In this document: piece after piece, positions 31,789 through 42,100 of the stretch
Position numbering within the stretch: position 1 is the stretch's first letter
Layout of the letters: every line of letters starts with the position of its first letter
From: JAAAOZ01 sp964496595
GTDB lineage: Bacteria > Chloroflexota > Anaerolineae > B4-G1 > SLSP01
Length of the DNA stretch: 42,730 bases
NCBI GenBank assembly: GCA_964496595.1
Contig: CAZCAI010000016.1
Span: 1-42,730 of the forward strand
Direction: 5' to 3'
The notes under the pieces: model-generated
What the model was told of the DNA's origin: nothing
Databases searched by the model: none
Seen by the model: only the letters and a program-made list of their open reading frames with translations
Program-made: the position numbers and the translations under genes

Positions 31789-32854
31789 GACAGTCTTTGA
31801 CTGAGAAAACTTCGTAGATTTCAATCAGCTCAGATCGCCCTTTTAATATCAGGGGTTCAAGCGGACGGGCATCGACGATGTCCCGCGCCGCGAGATAGGT
31901 CGGTTTATCCACCAGGATTTGGCCCGGCTTGGCGCTTTCCTGAAGGCGTTTGGCCGTGTTGGGGATGTTGCCGATGACGGTGTAGTCCATAATATCGACC
32001 GAGCCGATGTTGCCGACCACGGCTTCGCCGGTGCAAATGCCGACCCCCAGCCCCAATTCTGACATCCCATCCATCGATTGCAGGATTTCGGGGAAGCGCA
32101 GTTGCATCATGCAAGCCGTGCGCAGAGCCAATTCCGCATTTCTTTCGTTAGGAATCGGCGCCCCGTAAAAGGACATAATCGCATCCCCCAGGTATTTATC
32201 TAAGGTGCCTTCGAACTCGAAAATGACCGGCACCAGGGTGTTGAAAATATGATTCAATACTTTGGTGACATGCGAAGCCGGATGTAGCTCGGAAAAGCGG
32301 GTGAAGCCGCGAATATCCGCGAATAGGACGCTGACGACGCAACTCTCGCCGCCCAGGCGGAGCTTTTGATCGGGATTGCTCAGAATGTCGCTGGCGATGT
32401 CCTTGGAGACGTAATGGTGCAATACGCTTTCCAGCAGCGCATTTTTCACCTCCAGCTCATCGTGAAGCTCTTTAATGCGCAGCAGAGATCGCACCCGGAC
32501 TAACAACTCGATGGAATTGAAGGGCTTGCTGAGGAAATCATCCGCGCCCGATTCCAGCCCCATCACTTTGCTTTCCATATCTCGCAACGCTGTCAGGATT
32601 AAGATGGGGATAGCTTCCATCTCCGAGTGAGCGCGTAGCTCCTCTGTCACTTGGAACCCGTCCATGCCAGGCATCACGACATCCAAGATGATCACGTCAG
32701 GCGAGGATTCCTGAGCCATTTTCAATGCATCGGGGCCATTGTAAGCGCGCAGAACCTCGTATCCGTTCGGCTCCAAGATCGAAGCGAGCAATTTGACGTT
32801 ATGGGGATGGTCATCTACAGCCAGGATGACGGGCTTTTTTTCTTTGTTCTGCAT
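31784..32854 (-). CDS. Receiver-coupled adenylate/guanylate cyclase
   Basis: This 356-residue protein has an N-terminal receiver (D14/D15, D58, T88, K110) joined by a coiled helix (about 125-150) to a class III nucleotidyl cyclase domain (about 170-350). The cyclase has all key residues: metal-binding D180 (FADIRGFT) and D224, substrate-specifying K220 (DKYLGDAIM), and N299 and R303 in IGNIPNTAKRL. It should be active as a homodimer, making cAMP (or cGMP) when phosphorylated. It lies between the giant kinase and the PLP-enzyme fusion on the same strand. A TTGACA at 32923-32918 suggests it could also have its own promoter, though no good -10 follows. Confidence 0.95.
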   Translation of the reverse strand: MQNKEKKPVILAVDDHPHNVKLLASILEPNGYEVLRAYNGPDALKMAQESSPDVIILDVVMPGMDGFQVTEELRAHSEMEAIPILILTALRDMESKVMGLESGADDFLSKPFNSIELLVRVRSLLRIKELHDELEVKNALLESVLHHYVSKDIASDILSNPDQKLRLGGESCVVSVLFADIRGFTRFSELHPASHVTKVLNHIFNTLVPVIFEFEGTLDKYLGDAIMSFYGAPIPNERNAELALRTACMMQLRFPEILQSMDGMSELGLGVGICTGEAVVGNIGSVDIMDYTVIGNIPNTAKRLQESAKPGQILVDKPTYLAARDIVDARPLEPLILKGRSELIEIYEVFSVKDCP

Positions 32855-32930
32855 TATAGGTTGTTGCCCCTCTGAGTGCTCAATGGTCTCGCTCTATTGT
32901 CATGCAATATCGGTTTCTGTCAAGTCATTT

Positions 32931-33020
32931 AGGTAGTTCCAGGATCTAAAACCTTCCCCAAAAACCGATGTTGATTGTAGAGACGCAAGATTTTGCGTCT
33001 CTACTGGGAGGTTTATTTTC
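32931..33020 (-). repeat. Second dispersed repeat family, copy 2
   Basis: On the plus strand this runs from AGGTAGTTCCAGGA to TGGGAGGTTTATTTTC, the reverse complement of the blocks at 19180-19254. Between the blocks is a hairpin: GTAGAGACGCAA (32977-32988) and TTGCGTCTCTAC (32993-33004), 12 bp perfect with a 4-nt loop. It is absent from the other copy, so it looks inserted. Confidence 0.72.
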
Positions 33021-33038
33021 CTTATAAATGCCTTACTC

Positions 33039-33088
33039 AGAGACCCAAAGAGATTTATACAATTATCTGAAGGTCTCTTTGGGTCTCT
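33039..33088 (-). terminator. 15-bp perfect stem-loop after the giant kinase gene
   Basis: AGAGACCCAAAGAGA (33039-33053) and TCTCTTTGGGTCTCT (33074-33088) are perfect inverses with a 20-nt AT-rich loop. It begins 12 nt past the kinase stop codon. There is no clear T tract, so it could slow or stop transcription, or protect the 3' end of the kinase mRNA. Confidence 0.6.
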
Positions 33089-33100
33089 TGATCGTCAGCA

Positions 33101-36100
33101 TCATTCGGCGGGATTTTCTTCAGTCGCTTCCGCCTCGGGTTCATAGATAGGAAGATAAGCGGCGAAGATGCTACCTTTGCCCGCCTCGCTGTGGATTTCG
33201 AGATATCCTCCGTGCATCTCGACCAGATGCTTGGTGATCGCTAAGCCGAGGCCGGTTCCCTCGGCGCGCCGGGCATTAGAACCATCGACCTGCCGGAAGC
33301 GCTCGAAGACCGTATCTAGATCTTCCTCAGCAATGCCGATGCCGGTATCCTCGACCTCCATACAGGCCCAGTCGCCGTCGCGATAGGCGCGCATCTCGAC
33401 GAAGCCCTCATCGGTGAATTTGGCCGCGTTCGAGACGAGGTTGTTGAGGATCTGGGTCAGGCGGACGCGGTCGGCGTAGACGCGCATATCCTCATCCAAT
33501 ACCTGGACGCGGAAGTCGATGTCGGTTTTCTGCTTGTGGAAGTAGCCGATGTTGTTGGTGCGGACATCGTCGAAGAGCGGGGAAAGGTAGACCTCTTCTT
33601 GCTCGAGCTTCAGCCGCCCGGCCTCGATCTTGGTGAGGTCTAAGATGTCGTTGATCAGTCGCAGGAGATGTTTGCCGTTCTTGTGGATGGCGTCGATGTC
33701 TTCTTTCATCTCGTCGTTAAGCGGGCCGTCGATGCCCATCAGGATGACCTCGGTGTAGCCCAGGATGGAGTTGAGCGGGGTGCGCAGCTCGTGGCTCATA
33801 TTGGCCAGGAACTCGCCCTTGAGACGATCCACCTCGCGCAGCCGTTCCGCCGTCCGCTGAACTTCCTCGAAGTACTGCGCGTTCTGGAAGGCGATGGCGA
33901 TCTGCGAGGCCAAGGTGGCGAAGACGTCCAGGTCAGATTCGGTGAAGCGGTTAGGTTCGTCATCTTGCACGTCGAAGACGCCGATCACGCGATCCCCCGC
34001 GAGGGCGGGCACGGCCACTTCCGATTTTGTATCGGGGAGGAGCGGGTTGGGCATAAAGTCCGGATCTTGAGTCACATCATTGACCAACACTGGCTGCTTG
34101 GAGCGTGCGGCGCGCGCCACGAGGCTCCTTCTGCGGTCTAACGCGATCCTGTGTCCTTCCTCGAGCATCACGCGCCCGGCCTCGCCGGTGCCGACGCGCA
34201 TCACCAACTCACCGGTCTCCTCATCTATGATGTAAACATGCACGTGGTAGAGATCGAAGCGTTCCTGGACCATCGGCACCACCTCGGCGAGCAGCTCTTG
34301 CGGATCGAGAATGGCGTTGATCTGCGCAGCGACCTCGGCGGCGGTGCGCAACTGGGTGGTGAAGCGGCGCCGCTCCTCTTCCACGCGCTGGCGTTCGGTG
34401 ATGTCGTGAGCGAAGGAGAAGATGTACTCCTGATCGCCAAATTTCATGTAGTTGATGGTCACTTCTACTGGGAAGATCTCGCCCGATTTGGTCATATGTT
34501 GGCTAGTCAATGTGACGGCGCCCTCATCGCGGAGCTGAGAAACCAATCCCGGCCACGCTTCCTCTGGGAAGTCAGGATCGATATCGAAGACCTGCAGCTC
34601 CAGCAACTCTTCACGGGTATAGCCCAGGACCTCGCACGCTGCGCGGTTGACATCGAAGAAATTACCATCTTGATCGAACCAGAAAATCTCGTCCTCAGCG
34701 TTATCGACGGAGGCGCGGGTCAGGCGCAAGGCAGCCTCGCGGCGCTTGCGCTCGGTGATATCGCGCACCACCGAGATGATGCCGGTGGGATTCCCCTCCT
34801 CATCCTGGAGCAACGCTGTGCTCAACTCACCGTCGAAGAGGCCGCCTCCCTTGCGCACCAGCAACATCTCTTGGTTACGGCTGCTGCCCTCATCCAAGGT
34901 GTGATTGATGTTCTGTGTGGCGGTGGGCCAATCGTCGCGGGCGATCAATTCCATCGTGTTGCGACCCAACAACTCATCACGTTGCTGGTAGCCGTGCAAA
35001 TCTAATAGCGCCTCGTTCAGGTCGGTGATCTCGCCCGTCATATTGGTGACGCTGATGCCGTCGGTGATGGCGTTGAAGATCGCGCGGATCTTTTCCGCCG
35101 ATTCTCGCAGCGCGACCTCGCTCTCATGCTGACGCTCGAAGTAACGCGCATTCTGGTACGCGGTAGCAATCTGCCCGACGAGTGTGCGGTAGACGTCCAG
35201 ATCGGATTCGGAGAAGAAATTGGCCTCGTCGGCCTGGACATCCAACACGCCCAGAAGTTCATCGCCGACGATGGCCGGAACGGCCACCTCGGATTTCGTA
35301 TCCGGCAGGAGCATGTTCGGCAGGTGATTTGGCGCCGCCGTGACGTCGTTGACGACGATCAGTTCACGGTCGCGGGCGGCGCGGGCCACAATGCTGCGTT
35401 CGCGGTCGAGGGGGATCTTATGGCCCTGGCGGAGCATCAACTCGCCCGCGCGGCCATAGCCGGCGCGGAGGTTGAGTAACTCGCCTTCGGGATCGAAGGC
35501 GTAGAAGTGGACGTGGTAGAGGTCGAAGCGTTCCTTGGTCAGCGGGATCACCATATCGAAGAGTTCATCGGGATCGAGTACCGCGTTAACGCGGGCGGCG
35601 ATTTCCGCCGCTGTGCCCAGTTGTGCAGCAAATCGGGCCTGCGCTTCCTGCGCCTCTCGAATGTCGGTGATGTCGCGGGCGATGTTGGCGAGATATCGCA
35701 GGTTGCCGGCCTCATCCGTGATGGAGATTACCGTCATCAAAACCGGAATCTCCTCACCATCTAAGGGCCGAATGAAGCTCTCGCCCGTCCAGGACCCTTC
35801 TTGAATTGCGGTGGGGAGAATCTCCTCTTGGGTTCGCGCCAGCTCCCGTTCAGGCGTGAACGAGACGATCTCATACTCGCTGGGATCTGCATCCGCAGGA
35901 ATACCCACCATCTCGCGTCCAGCTTGGTTGAAGTAGACGCCTTTTCCATCGGGCGTCGCGATGCCGACGAAGTCGGTTGTGGCCTCCAGGACCGCGCTCA
36001 AGCGCTCCTGTTCCGCCTCCGCCAACTTACGCTCGGTGATATCGGTGTGCGTGCCGATGACCCGCTCGGCTATGCCTTCCGGCGTGTGCTCGGTGACGTA

Positions 36101-39100
36101 GCCGTGGGCCTGAATCCAAAGCCAATCGCCTTCCTTGGTCTGCATCCTAAACTGCAAATGGAAGTCTTCGCCATTCTGAATACTGTCCATCACCGTTGCA
36201 TTGGCGTGATCGACATCATCGGAATGCATCAGGCCAGACCACGTGCTTAAATCCTGGGGTAATTCGTAGGGTTCGTAGCCCAACATCGTGTAATAGGTCG
36301 GGTTGTAGTAGACCTCGTCGCGCTGCGGCCAGAACTCCCAGATGCCCACGCGCCCGGATTCCAGCGCCAGCGATAGACGTTCCTCGTTCTGGGCCAACGA
36401 TTCGCGGGCTTTGACGGCCTCTGTGGCGTCACGGTTACTGGCTCGCCGACCTAACCACTCACCCTCCGGCCCGTAGACCGGCTGGCAGACGTGACCAATC
36501 CAACGGATATCCCCATCTTTGGTCATGATACGGAACTCTACCTCCGCAGCCTCTTCCGCCGTCGCCACCTCCGCTGGATTCTCGTGATAGACATGCACGT
36601 GATGATGGAGAGGTTCCCGGTCGTCGGGATGGACGATCTCATCCAGCAGGTTGGGATTGTTCATAAACTCCTCAACCGTATAGCCTGTGATCTTCTCACA
36701 GGCGGGGGAAACGTAGAGGAATTCACCATCCGGCCCCAGCCAGTACTCCCAGTCGTAGGTATAATCCGCGACGGTCTGGAATTTGATCTGGTTTTCGCGA
36801 ATAGCTTGCTGGGCCTCGTATTGCTCGGTCGCATCCACGAAGATTACCACACCGCCACGCTGTTTACCTTCCGCATCGTATAGAGGCGCGGCGTTGATGA
36901 TCTGCGGCACCACCGTACCATCGGGATGGCGAACACCAATACCCGTCGCCGAGTGCTCACCGCCTTGCGTCACAGCTTTAACCAACGGGAGCTTTGTGTT
37001 GTCGTACAATTCGCCCGTCTCGACGTCGATGACCTCGTAGTTCTCAACATAGGCGCCGCCATCTTGATCCTGGACCTCGCGTCCCATCATCTCCCGCCCC
37101 GCCGGGTTCACCAGCAGCGGCGTGAACTCATTATCCACCGCCCACACGCCGACGGGTAGGTTCTCGATGATGCCATCATAGAACGCCCGCTCATCCTCCG
37201 CAGTTTCGTACAGCTCAGCCGTGCGGAAGGCGTTAGCAATCTGTGCCGCCAATGTTTGGAAGACGTCCACATCTGCCTGTGTGAAGTAGTGGGACTCATC
37301 GTGCTGCACGTCGAAGACGCCTAAGACGCGCCCACCAGCAATCGAGGGCACTGCAACCTCGGTCTTGGTATCGGGCAACAACGGGTTGGGCATGAAGTTA
37401 GGGTTCTCGGTCACGTCATCGACCAGCACCGGTTCTTGGGTGCGGGCCGCTGTTGCGACCAGCGAGGCTTCGCGATCTAACGGGATGCTATGGCCTTCGG
37501 CCAACATCTTCTCGCCGGCCTCGCCGTAGCCCGCCCGGAGGTTGAGCATGTCGGTTTCCTCATCCAAGGTGTAGACATGCACGTAGTAGAGGCCAAAGCG
37601 TTCCTTAATCAGCGGGATCACGGTCTCCAATAGCTCATCGGGATCTAAGATCGAGCCGACCTGCTCGGAAATCTGCGCGGCGGTATTCAGGCGGGTGGTG
37701 AAGCGCTCGCGCTCGGCTTGGGCCTGCTTACGCTCGGTGATGTCACGGGCAATCGAGAAATAGATGTCCTGTTCACCGAATTCCAGGTAGCTGATCACAA
37801 CCTCCACCGGGATGGATATGCCATCTTTCGTTTGATTAGTGCCTTCAAAGGTGATAGCCCCCTCTTCCTGGAGTTGCGCCTTGAGGGGGACCCAGGCTTC
37901 CCGGGGGAAAGTGGGGTCTATATCGAAAACGCTCAATGCCAGGATTTCCTCGCGGGTATATCCCGTCATCTCAAGGGTGGCCTCGTTGACGTCAATGAAA
38001 CGTGCTTCCTCATCGAACCAGTAGAAAGCATCCGGGGAACGCTCGACCGATGAGCGCGTCATCTGTAACGCCTCCTCCGCCCGCTTGCGTTCGGTGATGT
38101 CAATGCCGACGCCGGCAAGATAAGGCTCGCCTCCCACGACAGTCCGAATACCGGTGAAGTAGTAGGGGATTTCTTCGCCGTCCTTAGTCAAGAGAATCGC
38201 TTCAACTTCTACCTGTCCCTCCACGAAAACTTGCTGCATACTGTTGGCGATAAGCTCACGATCCTCCTCACCGATAAAGGCCGTGGCTGGCATCGCTCGC
38301 ATCTCTTCCGCTGAGTAGCCTGATACCTCCTGGAAGTTCTCATTCCAGCGAACCAACTTCCCTTCGGAGTCATATAGGTAGAAGATACCCGGCAGGCCGC
38401 CGAGAATCGAGTTAGAGAAGTTGCGTTCTTCTCTGATGGCCTCCTGAGTCTCGCGTTGTTCGGTCATATCCGAGAAGACGACGACCCCGCCCATCTGCTC
38501 CCCTCCCGGATCAAAGAGTGGCGCGGCATTGATTAACATTGGCACGACCGATCCATCAGTATGACGGACACCAGCATCCGTCACCGCGTGCTGTCCTCCC
38601 TGAGTTACCGCTTTGAACAATGGTAGTTCTGTATTGTCGTAAGGTTCGCCAGACTCTACTTCAATCACATCGTAGGTCTCGACATAGCGCCGGCCATCCG
38701 CCTCCACCGTCTCTCGGCCTAACATTCTCTGTCCGGCTTCGTTGATATGCAGGGGCGTAAACTCATTATCCACCGCCCATACACCAATGGGGAGGTTCTG
38801 GAGGATGCCGTCGTAGAGTGCACGCTGACGCTCTGCGCGATCGAATAATTCAGCGCTGCGGAAAGCGTTGGCAATCTGCGCGGCCAGCGTCTGGAAGACG
38901 TCCACATCCGCGTCGGTGAAGTAGTGAGGCTCATCGTGCTGCACATCAAAGACGCCCAATACTTTACCGCCCGCGATGGATGGGATCGCAACCTCGGTCT
39001 TGGTATCCGGCAGCAGCGGGTTGGGCATGAAGTTGGGGTTCTCGGTCACGTCATCGACCAGCACCGGCTCTTGGGTGCGGGCCGCCGTCGCGACCAGCGA

Positions 39101-42100
39101 GGCTTCACGATCCAGCGGGATGCTGTGGCCTTCGGCCAACATCTTCTCGCCGGCCTCACCGTACCCCGCCCGGAGGTTAAGCATGCCGCTTTCTTCATCC
39201 AGGGTGTAGACGTGCACGTAGTAGAGACCAAAGCGCTCCTTAATCAGCGGGATCACGGTCTCCAGCAGTTCATCGGGATCTAAGATCGAGCCGACCTGCT
39301 CGGAGATTGCCGCCGCTGTGTTCAGTCGCCCAGCAAAGCGCTCGACTTCCGCCTGCGTCTGTCGACGCTCGGTGATGTCAACAAATACCACCAAGGATGC
39401 AGGCTGCCCGCCGTACTCCAGCGGCTGGAAGGAGAGTGATAGCCATACCTCCGCCCCATCCGCGCGCACCGCCCGGATCTCGTGGTCGCTCAACTTCCCA
39501 TTTTGGGATTGGAGTAGCGCTAAGGTCGCTTCCGCCTCCTCCTGGCTGGCATAGAAGTTAGGCGCAACTTGATTCATCACTTCGTCTTCTGGGTAGCCCA
39601 AGATCTCCGTGAACTCTGGGTTCACGTAGAGCACCTTGCCCTCCGGCACCGAGGTAATAGCGATGCCAACGGGCGTCGTTTCCAGGATCGCGCGCTGTTG
39701 AGCCTCAGCCTCGCGTAATTCCTCTTGAGCCAACTTCTGCTCGGTGATGTCGGTGTGGGTACCGATGACCCGTTCGGCGCTGCCCTCCGGTGTGTGCTCG
39801 GTGATGTAGCCATGGGCCTGAATCCAGCGCCAGCCGCCCTCCTTGGTCTTCATCCTGAACTGCAAATGAAAGTCCTTACCTGCCTCCACACCGCCCATCA
39901 CGATTTCATTCGCGCGCTCGGCGTCATCGGGATGGAGCAACATGCCCCACGTGCTCAACTCCTGCGGCAGTTCATCGGGTTCATAGCCCAACATCGTGTA
40001 CCAGGTAGGATTGAAGTAGACCTCGTTCTTCTGCGGCCAGAACTCCCAGATACCCACCCGTCCAGCTTCTAGCGCCAGCGACAATCGCTCCTCATTCGTG
40101 CGTAATCGCTCTTCCGCTTCCATTCGCTCGGTAATATCACGGGTTACCTTGGAGAATCCTCGTAGATTGCCGTCCTCATCTCGGATGGCTGTGATAACAA
40201 CATTAGCCCAGAAGGCGGAACCATCCTTGCGAACCCGCAAGCCCGTATCCTCGTAGGAACCGCGCTCACGCGCCAACGCCAGAACCTCTTCGGGACGCCC
40301 GACTTCTTGGTCTTCTTCTGTGTAGAATCGCGAGAAGTGCGCGCCCACGATTTCCTCTTCCGTGTAGCCCTTAATGCGCTGCGCGCCTTCGTTCCATGCC
40401 ACGACACGACCTTCGGGGTCGAGCTGGATAATCGCGTAGTCCCGCACACTCTCAATCAGCAAGCGTATGCGTTCCTCACTCTCGCGCACCGCGCGCTCTG
40501 CCTCCAAACGCTCAGTAATATCGCGGGCAAAGGCGCAATCGAACTCTTGATCGCCATATTTGAGGTAATTGACCTCCACCTCGACGGGGACAATCGTGCC
40601 GTCCTTAGCCTGGTGCTGCGTCTGGATCGTCATCCGCTGCTTCTCTTTAAGGTCTTCCCAGTGACCGGCCCATGCTTCGGGCGGGAAATTGGGGTCGAGG
40701 TCGGTGAATCGCTCGAGCGAAAGCAACTCTTCGCGCGAGTAGCCCAACATCCGACAGGCGGTTTCGTTGACATCGAAGAGGCTGGCATCGGGGCGCATCC
40801 AGTAAATAGCCGCCGGGCCGTGATCCACGGAGAACTGCGTGAGGCTTAATTGGTCGCGCAGCCGCGCTGCTTGCAATGCGACCGCACCCTGTTCTGCCAG
40901 TGTGGCATACAAATTCAGCTTAGCTTCATCAAAGTAGGATTTCTCCGGTGAGTGAGCTACAATGAGGCCGATGATGGTATTGCCCACAGAGATAGGCGTG
41001 GCTGCCAGGCTTACATAGCCTAGCTTACGAGCATCTTCCTGCATCCCGGCGCCCATTCGGGTATCAGTAAAGATGTCATCAATGATCACCTGCTCCCCGC
41101 CAGCTACCAGCGCCGTTACCTCGAATTCATTGGCCGGGAAGCGAGTGCCCACTGGCTCTTCGGCAATGTCGGTATCGTAGTTGTTAAAGGCGCGCGTGAC
41201 CTGAATTTTCTTACCAGCCTCTTCTTCAAAGGCGTACAGACCTATGGCGGCCTCTGGATACAACCCTGAATGTTCTAGCATCGCAGACCACACGTGTGAC
41301 TCAGTTTCCGCTTCTGCCAATGCCTGGCTTACCGCGAGACGTACCTCGGTCTCTCGCAAGTTACGCTCTGCCTGCTCGAACAACTCTGCACTCTGGAAGG
41401 CGTTGGCGATCTGCCCGGCCAACGTCTGGAAGACATCCACATCTGCCTGGGTGAAGTAGTGGGTCTCGTCATGCTGCACGTCGAAGACGCCCAGCACCTT
41501 GCCGCCCGCGATGGCCGGCACCGCGACCTCGGTCTTGGTATCCGGCAGCAGCGGGTTGGGCATGAAGTTGGGGTTCTCGGTCACGTCATCGACCAGCACG
41601 GGATCTTGGGTGCGGGCCGCCCTCGCCACCAGCGAAGCTTCACGATCCAACGGGATGCTGTGGCCTTCGGCCAACATCTTCTCGCCAGCCTCGCCATAGC
41701 CCGCCCGGAGGTTGAGCATGCCGCTCTCCTCATCCAAGGTGTAGACGTGCACGTAGTAGAGACCAAAACGCTCCTTAATCAGCGGGATCACGGTTTCCAA
41801 TAGCTCATCGGGATCAAGGATCGAGCCGACCTGCTCCGAAATCTGCGCGGCGGTGTTTAGGCGGGTGGTGAAGCGCTGTTGTTCTATCTCGGCCAGCTTC
41901 TGCTCGGTGATGTCGCGGTTACTGGCGCGGCGTCCGAGCCATTCACCGTTTGGCCCATAGACTGGCTGGCAGGCATGTCCGATCCAACGCACGTCGCCAT
42001 CTTTTGTCTTGATGCGGAATTCGGTCTCGGCAAGGCCCTCAGCGGTAGGAACCTCTTGGGGGTTCTGGTGATAGTCATGCACATGGTGATGGAGCGTATC

